64,000 bases of DNA from Salinicola acroporae (GTDB taxonomy: Bacteria > Pseudomonadota > Gammaproteobacteria > Pseudomonadales > Halomonadaceae). The stretch spans positions 79,784-143,783 of the forward strand of contig NZ_PZJW01000011.1 of assembly GCF_003206615.1 (NCBI RefSeq), read 5' to 3'. The notes beneath the pieces were generated by a model that saw only the letters and a program-made list of their open reading frames with translations, had not been told where the DNA came from and made no database searches. The position numbers were made by a program, and so were the translations under genes. This document shows positions 7,577 through 15,916 of the stretch, in pieces (positions within the stretch are counted from its first letter, which is position 1; every line of letters begins with the position of its first letter).

Positions 7577-8337
7577 ACGATGCCTGTCCCCACAGTCGTC
7601 TCGCCGTGGGCCATCTGCGCCACCGGCGCTTCCTGCCGCGCTGGCACGCCTTCGATTATCGCGTGTGGATGCTGTGGCTGGATCTCGATGAGCTGCCGGC
7701 GCTGCTGGCGCGAACGCCAGGTTTCGGCACTCGGCGTGGCGCGCTGGCCCGCTTTCGTCGCGAGGACTATCTGGCGCCGCATGACCTGCCGCTCGCCGAC
7801 GCTGTCCGGGCGCGCCTCAGGGAGGAACTGGGCAGCGCTCCGACCGGCCCGATCCGCATGCTCAGCCAGGTCCGGCTGTTCGGCATGCTGTTCAATCCGT
7901 TGACGCTCTATTACGCCTACGATGACGAGGAGAGGCTTCAGGCGGTTCTCGGTGAAGTCACCAACACGCCATGGCGCGAGCGCCAGGTCTACGCCTGCCG
8001 GGTCGACCCGACGCGCCACACGCAGCAGGCCGCATTCGACAAGCGCCTGCACGTCTCGCCCTTCAATCCGATGCAAATGCGTTACCACTGGCGCTTCAAC
8101 TCGCCGGACGCGCGCCTGCTGATGCACATGGAGACATGGCACCAGGACGCGCGCCATTTCGATGCCACGCTGACACTCACGCTCCAGCCAGCGACGCAAG
8201 GCGCGCTGGTGATGGAGCTGGTCAAGCATCCCGGCATGACGCTCAAGACCATCGTCACCATTCACTGGCAGGCGCTCAGACTCTGGCTCAAGCGCACGCC
8301 GATCCACGACCATCCCGGACGGGAGACTTCGTCATGA
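7567..8337 (+). CDS. DUF1365 family protein
   Basis: A 256-residue protein with typical DUF1365 segments: an N-terminal GHLRHRRFLPRWHAFDYRVW, a central LFGMLFNPLTLYYAY, and a KRLHVSPFNPMQMRYHW stretch. The function of the family is not established; it almost always sits between an amine-oxidase-like flavoprotein and a cyclopropane-synthase-like methyltransferase, as here. The ATG at 7567 lies inside the end of the FAD gene with AGGAAGGG upstream. The stop overlaps the next start by four bases. Confidence 0.92.
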   Translation: MPLNDACPHSRLAVGHLRHRRFLPRWHAFDYRVWMLWLDLDELPALLARTPGFGTRRGALARFRREDYLAPHDLPLADAVRARLREELGSAPTGPIRMLSQVRLFGMLFNPLTLYYAYDDEERLQAVLGEVTNTPWRERQVYACRVDPTRHTQQAAFDKRLHVSPFNPMQMRYHWRFNSPDARLLMHMETWHQDARHFDATLTLTLQPATQGALVMELVKHPGMTLKTIVTIHWQALRLWLKRTPIHDHPGRETSS

Positions 8338-9611
8338 CAGCCGCCCGATCACCCTCCACTCACCCCGCCGCGGACGCACCGAGGCTGTCACGCTGGCTGC
8401 GCCTCCGCATGCTCAAGGCGCTGGAAGACCTGGAGGGCGGCAGGCTGACGCTGCGCGAACGAGATAGCGTCCACCACTTGGGGCGTGGCGATACTGGCTC
8501 ATCGACGGTCCATGTCGATATCACCATCCATGATCCGAACGTGTGGCGCCGCTTCGCCCTGGGCGGCACCGTCGGCGTCGCGGAAGCCTATATGGATGGC
8601 GCCTGGGAGGTCGACGATCTGGTCGGCCTGGTTCGTCTGTTCGCGCGCAACATCGAGCGCGTCAACGATGGCATGGAAAACGGCACCGCACGCCTGCGCC
8701 GCTGGGCCTTGACGGCGCTTCACGCTCTCCAGCGCAATACCACGCGGCGCTCTCGGCGCCATATCGCGGCCCACTACGATCTGGGCAACGAGCTGTTCGC
8801 GACGTTCCTGGATCGGGAGCACTGGATGTACTCGAGCGCGGTGTTTCCGCGCGCGGAGGCCACGCTGGAGGAGGCGTCGACACATAAGCTCGATCTCATT
8901 CTCGACAAGCTCGCGATCGAACCGCACCACCATCTGCTGGAGATCGGCACCGGGTGGGGCGGACTGGCGATCCACGCGGCCAGGACGCGAGGTTGCCGCG
9001 TCACCACCACCACCATCTCGGAAGAGCAGTACGCCTTTACCGCCGAACGTGTCCGCGAGGCCGGACTGGCGGACCGCGTCACTCTGCTGAAGGACGATTA
9101 CCGGGACCTGGAGGGTCGCTTCGATCGGCTGGTCTCAGTGGAGATGGTGGAAGCCGTCGGTCATCAGTACCTGGGGACTTATTTCGCCTGCATCGACCGA
9201 CTGCTGAAGCCGGACGGCCTGGCGCTGCTCCAGTGCATCACCATTCGCGATCAACGCTTCGAAACCGCCAAGCGCGAGATGGACTTCATCAAGCGCTATA
9301 TCTTTCCGGGCGGCTTCCTGCCTTCCCATACGGCGCTGCTCAACGGACTGAGCCGGCACACCCAGCTCAATCTGCTCGACCTGGACGAGATCGGACTGCA
9401 CTACGCCCGCACGCTGCGGGAATGGCGCCTGCGCTTCGAATCCCGTCTCGACGAGGTGCGTGCACTGGGCTACGACGAGCGCTTCATTCGCATGTGGCGC
9501 TACTATCTCTGTTACTGCGAAGGTGGCTTCCTGGAACGAACCATCGGCACCAGTCATCTGCTGCTGGCCAAACCGGAAGCCAGGCGCGCGCCCCTCACCG
9601 GTAGCGTGTAG
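8334..9611 (+). CDS. Cyclopropane-fatty-acid-synthase-like SAM methyltransferase (UfaM/CfaA type)
   Basis: A 425-residue protein with an N-terminal helical domain and a class I SAM-dependent methyltransferase domain; HYDLGN is at 147-152 and the SAM motif EIGTGWGG at 203-210. Compared with E. coli Cfa as I recall it, bicarbonate ligand Cys139 is replaced by Ser168 (YSSAVF) and His266 by Gln300 (LLQCI), while the Glu equivalent (E273) stays. It is thus probably not an ordinary cyclopropane synthase; a methylating enzyme such as UfaM of furan fatty acid synthesis fits better. It would act on unsaturated phospholipid acyl chains at the inner membrane. It overlaps DUF1365 by four bases. Confidence 0.88.
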   Translation: MTAARSPSTHPAADAPRLSRWLRLRMLKALEDLEGGRLTLRERDSVHHLGRGDTGSSTVHVDITIHDPNVWRRFALGGTVGVAEAYMDGAWEVDDLVGLVRLFARNIERVNDGMENGTARLRRWALTALHALQRNTTRRSRRHIAAHYDLGNELFATFLDREHWMYSSAVFPRAEATLEEASTHKLDLILDKLAIEPHHHLLEIGTGWGGLAIHAARTRGCRVTTTTISEEQYAFTAERVREAGLADRVTLLKDDYRDLEGRFDRLVSVEMVEAVGHQYLGTYFACIDRLLKPDGLALLQCITIRDQRFETAKREMDFIKRYIFPGGFLPSHTALLNGLSRHTQLNLLDLDEIGLHYARTLREWRLRFESRLDEVRALGYDERFIRMWRYYLCYCEGGFLERTIGTSHLLLAKPEARRAPLTGSV

Positions 9612-9621
9612 CCGTCGACCG

Positions 9622-10164
9622 ATGAGGGTCATGACCCGCGGTGGAGCGCTCGCCGTCAATACCCTGCTGTTCCAGGGCGGCTGGTTTCTCTGCGTGCTCG
9701 GCGGCTCGCCCTGGGCCATCGTCGCGACCCCACTCATCCTTCTCGTTCACTGGCGCTGGCTGGCACGGCCGGGCGAGTGGCGTTGGTGGCTGGGGTTGCT
9801 GCTGGTCGGCATCGTCGTCGATGGCAGCCTGGTCGTCGCCGGCGGCATCGAGATGGAAGGGAGTCTTCCCATCTGGCTATGGGCGCTCTGGCCGCTCTTC
9901 GCCACGACACTCCATCACTGCCTGTCCTGGCTGTGGCGCTACCGAATCCTGGCTATCACCTGCGGGGCCCTGGGCGGGCCGCTGAGCTATCTCTCGGGGG
10001 CGGCGCTGGCCGGAGTCGAGATTCGTTCCTGGGCGCTCGCTATCGAAGCGATCGTCTGGGCCGGTCTCTGCGCTGGCCTGGCTCAGCATCTCGGCAGTCG
10101 ACGAGCGCCCGGGCACCGCCGACCGGCAGCCGGCTTGAGCCGGGACGACGCCGATCAGGAATAG
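9622..10164 (+). CDS. DUF2878 family membrane protein
   Basis: A 180-residue protein with about five hydrophobic segments across residues 10-155 and a basic C-terminal tail, matching DUF2878, a family of unknown function found at the end of cyclopropane-synthase-like operons. The start is ATG 9622 or 9631; no strong ribosome-binding site separates them. It begins 10 bp after the methyltransferase and is probably the last gene of the cluster, because a minus-strand gene ends at 10155 and overlaps its 3' end by 10 bp. The DUF3833 partner often found in related clusters (recalled) is absent. Confidence 0.75.
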   Translation: MRVMTRGGALAVNTLLFQGGWFLCVLGGSPWAIVATPLILLVHWRWLARPGEWRWWLGLLLVGIVVDGSLVVAGGIEMEGSLPIWLWALWPLFATTLHHCLSWLWRYRILAITCGALGGPLSYLSGAALAGVEIRSWALAIEAIVWAGLCAGLAQHLGSRRAPGHRRPAAGLSRDDADQE

Positions 10165-11990
10165 ACGCTGGTGACCGATTGGCGTAGTCGCGTTTCGACC
10201 TCGCCGGCAGGCTGCGGCCGCGCGTAGAGATATCCCTGCACATGGCGACATCCTCTTGCCAGCAGGAAATCGCGCTGCTCGGCGGTTTCCACGCCCTCGG
10301 CAATGACATCCAGGTTCAGGCCCTGCGCCATCGCCAGCACCGCCGAGGTGATCGCCGCGTCGGCGTGGTCGTGGGGCAGCGCACGAATGAACTCCCGGTC
10401 GAGCTTGAGCTTATCGACCGGTAGACGCTTGAGATAGGCCATCGACGAGTAGCCGGTACCAAAATCGTCGATGGCGATCTGCAGCCCTTCACGCCGCAGC
10501 GCTTCCAGCCGCGGCGAAATGTCGCCGGCGCGCTCGTCGAGAAGCACCGACTCGGTCAGCTCGAGGCCGAGCAGCCGCGCCGGCACCCGGTACTGGTTCA
10601 GCGTCGAGATCAAGTGGGCCTCGAGGTCGCCCTGAATCAGTTGCAGCGCCGACAGATTGACCCACACGGGCAGCACGCTCAGCCCCTGGCTTCGCCAGGT
10701 CGCCAGTTGGGCCACAGCCTGCTCGATGACCCAACTGCCCAGCGCGGGCATCAGCCCGTGGCGCTCGGCCAGCGGAATGAATTCGTTGGGCAGGATCAGG
10801 CCGTGTTCGGGATGGTGCCAGCGCAGCAACGCTTCCATTCCCACCATGCCGCCATCGTCGAGACGATGCTGGGTCTGGTAGTAGAGTTCGAGTTGCGCCC
10901 CCTGGGCCAGGGCCTGGCGCAGCTCATTGAGGATGATCAGGTGGCGGTCGGACTCGATCTCGAGGGAGGGGCGGAAACGCCGGTCATGGTTGCGCCCGTG
11001 TCGCTTGGCGCTGTAGAGGGCGGACTCGAGCCGCTGGAACAGGACGTTGGGGTCATTGCCGTCCTCGGGGGCGCGACAGCTGCCGATGGTCAAGCCCAGG
11101 TGCAGCGAGTTGTCGTCGATCTCGAAGGGTTCGCTCAGGTGATGGCGCAGGCTGGCAACCCACTTTTCGTGGTCGTCGAAGGTGGTGGTGCGGATGACCA
11201 TGAACTCATCACCCCCCAGCCGCCCGACGATGCCACCGGCCACCTGCGCCGCCAAGCGCTGGCCGAAGCGCGACAGCAGACGATCCCCGCTATCGACGCC
11301 GAGACTGTCGTTGATCGCCTTGAAGGCGTCGATATCGACCAGTGCCAGATCCAGACCTTCTCCCGCGCGCAAGTGGCGCAGGCGCGAGGCCAGCAGATCG
11401 TGCAGGCGCCGCCGGTTGGGCAGGCCGGTCAGCGGATCTTCGAAGCCGATGCGACGAAGATCCTGTTCGCGCGCCTTGTGTCGGCTGATATCGGTGAACA
11501 GGCCGACGTAGTGGGACACCCGTCCCTTGCGATCATGGCAAGCCTGGACCCGCAGCCACTCGGGGTACTGGTCGCCATGCTTGCGCTGGTTCCAGACCTC
11601 GCCTTCCCAGCGACCGGTGGTCTTCAACGTCTGCCAATAGCGGTCGTAGAAGGCCTTGTCGTGGCGCCCGGAGGAGAGCGAAGAGGGGTTGAGCCCGCGA
11701 ACCTCCTCGGGGGTATAGCCTGTGATCTGGGTAAAGGCAGGATTGACGGTGACAATGCGGTTGGCGGTGTCGGTGATCATCACGCCATCCGGCGACAGCT
11801 CGAGGGCCTGCTCGCTGAGGCGGCGACGCTGATGCTCCAGCCGAATCTGGCGCCAGACGTCGGCGACCCCCACCATGACCAGGGCCAGCGCCACCAGCCG
11901 CAGCGTCAGCAACGGCAATACGCTAGCGGCAGCCAGTGCCGCTAGGCCCAACCAGGTCAGCGGTCGATTCAGCGTGAAGGAAGGCCACAT
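10155..11990 (-). CDS. Membrane-bound PAS-GGDEF-EAL cyclic-di-GMP enzyme
   Basis: A 611-residue protein. Two hydrophobic segments (about residues 10-46) anchor it, a PAS domain follows (about 60-170), then GGDEF (about 185-340) and EAL (about 355-600). The GGDEF motif is intact and no RxxD inhibitory site stands five residues before it. The EAL domain keeps MEALLRW, VNLSA, LTES, IDDFGTGYS, LKLD, AEGVET and QGY, so both synthase and phosphodiesterase activities look possible. I chose ATG 11990, just before the membrane segments; upstream in-frame codons to 12119 are Arg-rich and unlike the family. It may set c-di-GMP levels for the pga operon further right, but no direct link is visible. Confidence 0.92.
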   Translation of the reverse strand: MWPSFTLNRPLTWLGLAALAAASVLPLLTLRLVALALVMVGVADVWRQIRLEHQRRRLSEQALELSPDGVMITDTANRIVTVNPAFTQITGYTPEEVRGLNPSSLSSGRHDKAFYDRYWQTLKTTGRWEGEVWNQRKHGDQYPEWLRVQACHDRKGRVSHYVGLFTDISRHKAREQDLRRIGFEDPLTGLPNRRRLHDLLASRLRHLRAGEGLDLALVDIDAFKAINDSLGVDSGDRLLSRFGQRLAAQVAGGIVGRLGGDEFMVIRTTTFDDHEKWVASLRHHLSEPFEIDDNSLHLGLTIGSCRAPEDGNDPNVLFQRLESALYSAKRHGRNHDRRFRPSLEIESDRHLIILNELRQALAQGAQLELYYQTQHRLDDGGMVGMEALLRWHHPEHGLILPNEFIPLAERHGLMPALGSWVIEQAVAQLATWRSQGLSVLPVWVNLSALQLIQGDLEAHLISTLNQYRVPARLLGLELTESVLLDERAGDISPRLEALRREGLQIAIDDFGTGYSSMAYLKRLPVDKLKLDREFIRALPHDHADAAITSAVLAMAQGLNLDVIAEGVETAEQRDFLLARGCRHVQGYLYARPQPAGEVETRLRQSVTSVYS

Positions 11991-12222
11991 AAGATGTCGT
12001 TTATCGTCGTTATGGTTTGCCTGGCGGCTATCGGATAGATTCCGTTCCCGTCCCGCATCATGCCCCGGCGACGTTCGCCAGGGCAAGCGCCGCGGGGCCC
12101 ATTGCACCCTGGTTCGCACGAGACTAGGCTTTGGCCGGCGTGCATTCAGCGTCCGCAGCCTTTAGACTGGCCGCGCCTCGGGATGACGAGGCAAACTCTT
12201 CTTCGATTCTCGGAACGATCCA

Positions 12223-12738
12223 GTGACCAGACAGCACTCTTTCAGCCAAGACGATCTGCTGAGATGCAGCCGGGGGGAACTGTTCGGCCCCGGCAACGCC
12301 CAACTGCCAGCGCCCAACATGCTGATGCTCGACCGCATCACGCAGATCAACGAGGATGGCGGCAAGTACCACAAGGGCGAGATCATCGCCGAGCTGGATA
12401 TCCATCCCGACCTGTGGTTCTTCCAGTGCCATTTCCCGGGCGATCCGGTGATGCCGGGCTGCCTGGGCCTGGACGCCATGTGGCAGCTGGTGGGTTTTCA
12501 CCTCGGCTGGCTGGGGAATCCCGGTCGCGGCCGGGCACTGGGCTGCGGCGAGGTCAAGTTCTCCGGACAGATCCTGCCGAGCGCCGGTCAGGTGTCGTAC
12601 CACATCGAGATCAAGCGCGTGATCACGCGTCGCCTAGTGCTCGGCATCGCCGACGGCACGCTGTCGGTCGACGGCCAGGATATCTACCAGGCCAAGGACT
12701 TGCGCGTCGGTCTGTTCACTAACACTGAGAAATTCTGA
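12223..12738 (+). CDS. fabA: 3-hydroxydecanoyl-ACP dehydratase/isomerase FabA
   Basis: A 171-residue hot-dog-fold enzyme that dehydrates 3-hydroxydecanoyl-ACP and isomerises the trans-2 to the cis-3 double bond, the branch point of anaerobic unsaturated fatty acid synthesis in the cytoplasm. The catalytic His70 ([10 protein letters not shown]) and Asp84 (GLDAMWQ) stand at the same numbers as in E. coli FabA. The start is a GTG at 12223 with GGAACG upstream; no ATG fits. It lies 13 bp before fabB, forming the usual fabAB operon. Confidence 0.97.
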   Translation: MTRQHSFSQDDLLRCSRGELFGPGNAQLPAPNMLMLDRITQINEDGGKYHKGEIIAELDIHPDLWFFQCHFPGDPVMPGCLGLDAMWQLVGFHLGWLGNPGRGRALGCGEVKFSGQILPSAGQVSYHIEIKRVITRRLVLGIADGTLSVDGQDIYQAKDLRVGLFTNTEKF

Positions 12739-12751
12739 GCGGGAGGCTTCC

Positions 12752-13969
12752 ATGAAACGAGTGGTAGTCACCGGCCTGGGTATCGTTTCCTGTCTGGGCA
12801 ACGACGCCCAACAGGTGCTCGACTCTCTGCGCCAGGGGCGTTCCGGCATTCGCTTCAAGCCGGAATATGCCGAACTCGGCTTTCGTAGCCAGGTCGCCGG
12901 TGTCGTCGACATCGACATCGAGTCTCTTGTCGATCGCAAGCAACTGCGCTTCATGGGGGACGCGGCGGCCTATGCCTATATCGCCATGCAGCAGGCGATC
13001 GACGATGCCGGGCTCGACGCCAGCGATATCTCCAATCCTCGCACCGGCCTGATCGCCGGCTCCGGCGGCGCATCCAGCGCCAACCAGGTCGAAGCGGCCG
13101 ATGTGATGCGCGAGAAGGGCCTGCGCCGCGTCGGCCCTTACCGGGTCACCCGGACCATGGGCAGCACGGTTTCCGCCTGCCTGGCGACACCGTTCCAGAT
13201 CAAGGGCGTCAACTACTCCATCTCCTCCGCCTGCGCCACCTCGGCGCACTGTATCGGCAGCGCCGTCGAGCAGATCCAGCTCGGTAAGCAGGATGTCGTG
13301 TTCGCCGGTGGCGGCGAAGAGGAGCACTGGACGCTGTCGTGCCTGTTCGATGCCATGGGCGCCTTGACCACGCACTACAACGACACGCCGGAAAAGGCCT
13401 CGCGTCCCTACGACGTGGACCGCGACGGATTCATCATCGCCGGCGGGGGGGGCATGCTGGTGATCGAGGAACTGGAGCACGCCAAGGCCCGCGGCGCCAG
13501 GATCTACGCAGAGGTCACCGGCTACGGTGCGACATCCGACGGTCACGACATGGTCGCCCCCTCCGGCGAAGGCGCGGCACGCTGCATGCGTCAGGCGCTC
13601 GCCGGGCTGGAAGGCAAGGTCGACTACGTCAACACCCACGGCACCTCGACGCCGGTGGGCGATGTCGCCGAACTCAAGGCGATCCGTGAGGTCTTCGGCG
13701 ACAGCACGCCGGCAATGAGCTCGACCAAGTCGCTGACCGGTCACTCGCTGGGCGCCACCGGCGTCCAGGAAGCGATCTATTCGTTGCTGATGATGGAGAA
13801 CCGCTTCATCTGCGCCTCGGCCAACATCGATACGCTCGACGAACAGGCCAGCGGGTTCGACATCGTCCGCCAGCGTCGTGACGACGTCGACATCCGGCGC
13901 GTGCTCTCCAACAGCTTCGGCTTCGGCGGCACCAATGCCTGCCTGGTGCTGGATCGCTACGAGAGCTGA
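12752..13969 (+). CDS. fabB: 3-oxoacyl-ACP synthase I FabB
   Basis: A 405-residue condensing enzyme that elongates cis-3-decenoyl-ACP and so commits the chain to unsaturated fatty acids. The Cys-His-His triad is Cys161 (SSACATSAH), His296 ([11 protein letters not shown]) and His331 ([10 protein letters not shown]), and the C-terminal [10 protein letters not shown] loop is present. GGGAGG precedes the ATG. It is co-transcribed with fabA and ends 25 bp before a strong terminator. The membrane unsaturation produced here would supply substrate to the lipid methyltransferase at 8334. Confidence 0.98.
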   Translation: MKRVVVTGLGIVSCLGNDAQQVLDSLRQGRSGIRFKPEYAELGFRSQVAGVVDIDIESLVDRKQLRFMGDAAAYAYIAMQQAIDDAGLDASDISNPRTGLIAGSGGASSANQVEAADVMREKGLRRVGPYRVTRTMGSTVSACLATPFQIKGVNYSISSACATSAHCIGSAVEQIQLGKQDVVFAGGGEEEHWTLSCLFDAMGALTTHYNDTPEKASRPYDVDRDGFIIAGGGGMLVIEELEHAKARGARIYAEVTGYGATSDGHDMVAPSGEGAARCMRQALAGLEGKVDYVNTHGTSTPVGDVAELKAIREVFGDSTPAMSSTKSLTGHSLGATGVQEAIYSLLMMENRFICASANIDTLDEQASGFDIVRQRRDDVDIRRVLSNSFGFGGTNACLVLDRYES

Positions 13970-13994
13970 CCGCCGGCACGCTCGCTGTCGACGT

Positions 13995-14021
13995 AAAAGG
14001 CGCCCCGCGGGGCGCCTTTTT
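13995..14021. terminator. Bidirectional Rho-independent terminator between fabB and the plsC-like gene
   Basis: AAAAGGCGCCCC (13995-14006) and GGGGCGCCTTTT (14009-14020) pair perfectly around a GC dinucleotide, with T-tracts in both directions. The genes on its two sides converge here. Confidence 0.93.
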
Positions 14022-14039
14022 CATGGCCGGATTCACCGT

Positions 14040-14798
14040 TCAGGAGGGCAGTTCCGCCGGTGCGGCCTTGTCCGGCGAGGCTGGACGCGGCACCTCGGAA
14101 ATCTCGTTCAGGGTGCTCTCGATCCACGCCTCCATTTCGGCCATTACCTCTTCGGGCTTGCGCCCCACCGTCTCGATCGGCTCACCCACCACGACATTGA
14201 GCACCCCCGGCTGCTTGACCCAGTGTCGTCCCCATCGCTCGCCGGCATTGTGCGCCACCGGCAATACCGGCACACCAGTGCGGCAGGCGATGACCGCACC
14301 GCTCTTGTTGAAACGGCGCCGCTGCCCTGGCGGGACCCGGGTCCCCTCGGGGAAGATCAGCACCGACAACCCCTCCTCCAGGCGCTGCTTGCCGTGGGAG
14401 AGCACCTGGCGCATGGCGGCCGACGGCTTCGAGCGATCCAGCGGGATCGGCCGCAGCAGTCGCACCCCCCAGCCAAACAGCGGGATGTTGAGCAGCTCTT
14501 TCTTGAGTACGGTGCAGATCGGCGTCTTGAGCAGTTGCAGGTAGACGGTTTCCCACTCGCTCTGGTGGTTGGCCAGCACCACACAGGGCCCTTCCGGCAC
14601 ACGTTCCCGCCCTGTCACCTGATAGCGAATGCCACAGGTCAGGGAGAGCCAGCCGACGATGAAACGGTTGTGCCAGTTGAACAGCCGAAAGCGCGAGCGT
14701 ATCGGCAAGGCAAAGCCCACCGGCAGCATCAGCAATCCCGAGACCAGGATTGCCAGGAAGTAACCGATATAGAAGATGATGCTACGAAAGACTTTCAT
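14040..14798 (-). CDS. 1-acyl-sn-glycerol-3-phosphate acyltransferase family protein (PlsC-like)
   Basis: A 252-residue acyltransferase of phospholipid synthesis, inner-membrane associated. A hydrophobic N-terminal segment covers about residues 7-32. The catalytic motif is NHQSEWE, i.e. H78-x4-E83 instead of the usual H-x4-D, a variant common in one PlsC subgroup; the substrate motif FPEGTR is at 149-154. It would place the second acyl chain on lysophosphatidic acid or a related lipid. It overlaps the upstream reductase-like gene by four bases (ATGA), so the two are translationally coupled. A second plsC elsewhere in the genome is likely. Confidence 0.9.
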   Translation of the reverse strand: MKVFRSIIFYIGYFLAILVSGLLMLPVGFALPIRSRFRLFNWHNRFIVGWLSLTCGIRYQVTGRERVPEGPCVVLANHQSEWETVYLQLLKTPICTVLKKELLNIPLFGWGVRLLRPIPLDRSKPSAAMRQVLSHGKQRLEEGLSVLIFPEGTRVPPGQRRRFNKSGAVIACRTGVPVLPVAHNAGERWGRHWVKQPGVLNVVVGEPIETVGRKPEEVMAEMEAWIESTLNEISEVPRPASPDKAAPAELPS

Positions 14799-15706
14799 GT
14801 GCCGGCCGCTTCCTCTCTGCTGCGACGTTGATCGCCAGTGTCGACCTCATCGTGATCGGGATAGCGCTCCTGACACCACGCATCCAGCATCAGCCCGAGC
14901 TCCAGGCGCCAGGACTTCTGATGGATGCCGAAGACATCGAGTAGCCGACGACAGTTGAGTACACGCCGCAGCGGCGTGTCATGATGCTGGTCGAGCCCTT
15001 CCAGCCGGCCCAGCGTCGGCGACTCCCCCACGCCCGCCAGTCGCGTCTCCAGCTGTGTCCGTACCACCGAGCAGAAGGTGAAGACGCTGACCGGTTCCGT
15101 GCCGCAGAGGTGATAGGTACCCCAGGCGTTGGCGCCACTCTCGAGCTGCAGCAACACGCCCGTCAGGGCGCGGGCCACGGCCACGACGGAGGTCGGACAA
15201 ACCACCAGGTCCCTGGCCGCCCTGACCGACTCGCCACGCATCAGCGCGTCGATCAATTCGCTCAGCCAGGCATCATCGCCCTCGCGTCCGAACAGCGGCC
15301 CCAGTCGCCATATCAGATGCCGCGGATGGCGGCGCACGAGCTCACCGACGGCGACCAGACGGCGCATCGCCTCGTCCCGTGGCCGGGGCAGGACATCCTC
15401 GTCGATGGGGACGTCGGCGCCATCCTCATACAGCGCATCGGAGACACACCAGACCAGCGGAATCTGCCGCGCTCGGCAGGCCGCCAGCAACGCCTCCACC
15501 CGGTCGGCATGGGCGTAGACCACCGCCGGCTCGCAGCGTCCCGGATCCGCCAACGGGGGCACGATCACGGCATCGGGCTCGACCACCGCCAGCGCCTCGA
15601 CATCTCCCGTCGGCCACGAGACATAGTCGATATCACCGCGCTGTGCGGAGACGGCGTGCAACGCCCGGCTCAGGCAGTGCTCCGCCTGCAACACCAAACA
15701 CTTCAC
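14795..15706 (-). CDS. RmlD-like sugar nucleotide-binding / NAD-dependent reductase family protein
   Basis: A 303-residue protein resembling dTDP-4-dehydrorhamnose reductases (RmlD) in length and overall layout, e.g. the strand V-W-C-V-S-D-A-L-Y-E-D and the block LIWRLGPLFG. The N-terminal glycine-rich motif is degenerate and the YxxxK pair is not evident, so activity is doubtful. The start is GTG 15706 with GAGGTG six bases upstream. It is the first gene of a two-gene operon with the PlsC-like acyltransferase; no functional tie between the two is evident. Confidence 0.65.
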   Translation of the reverse strand: MKCLVLQAEHCLSRALHAVSAQRGDIDYVSWPTGDVEALAVVEPDAVIVPPLADPGRCEPAVVYAHADRVEALLAACRARQIPLVWCVSDALYEDGADVPIDEDVLPRPRDEAMRRLVAVGELVRRHPRHLIWRLGPLFGREGDDAWLSELIDALMRGESVRAARDLVVCPTSVVAVARALTGVLLQLESGANAWGTYHLCGTEPVSVFTFCSVVRTQLETRLAGVGESPTLGRLEGLDQHHDTPLRRVLNCRRLLDVFGIHQKSWRLELGLMLDAWCQERYPDHDEVDTGDQRRSREEAAGT

Positions 15707-15916
15707 GATGGCACCTCGGAACGCCTCATCGCTCTGGAATCCTTACTCTGCTGAGAACTACACTGCCCTGGCCGGTCCCGGACTATGATAGAAGACGCCT
15801 TGTCCGCTCGAAGCTCGATGACGGGGAAGTGCCGATCGTGACGGACACCGATAGTGGCAGACATCGATGCCCGCAGGAACCGCTCGACCATTCGCTCACC
15901 CATGGAGAGAGTCACC

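Noticed and set aside
10614..11945. Plus-strand frame of 443 codons opposite the GGDEF-EAL gene
   Set aside because: Shadow frame; the minus strand encodes intact PAS, GGDEF and EAL domains.
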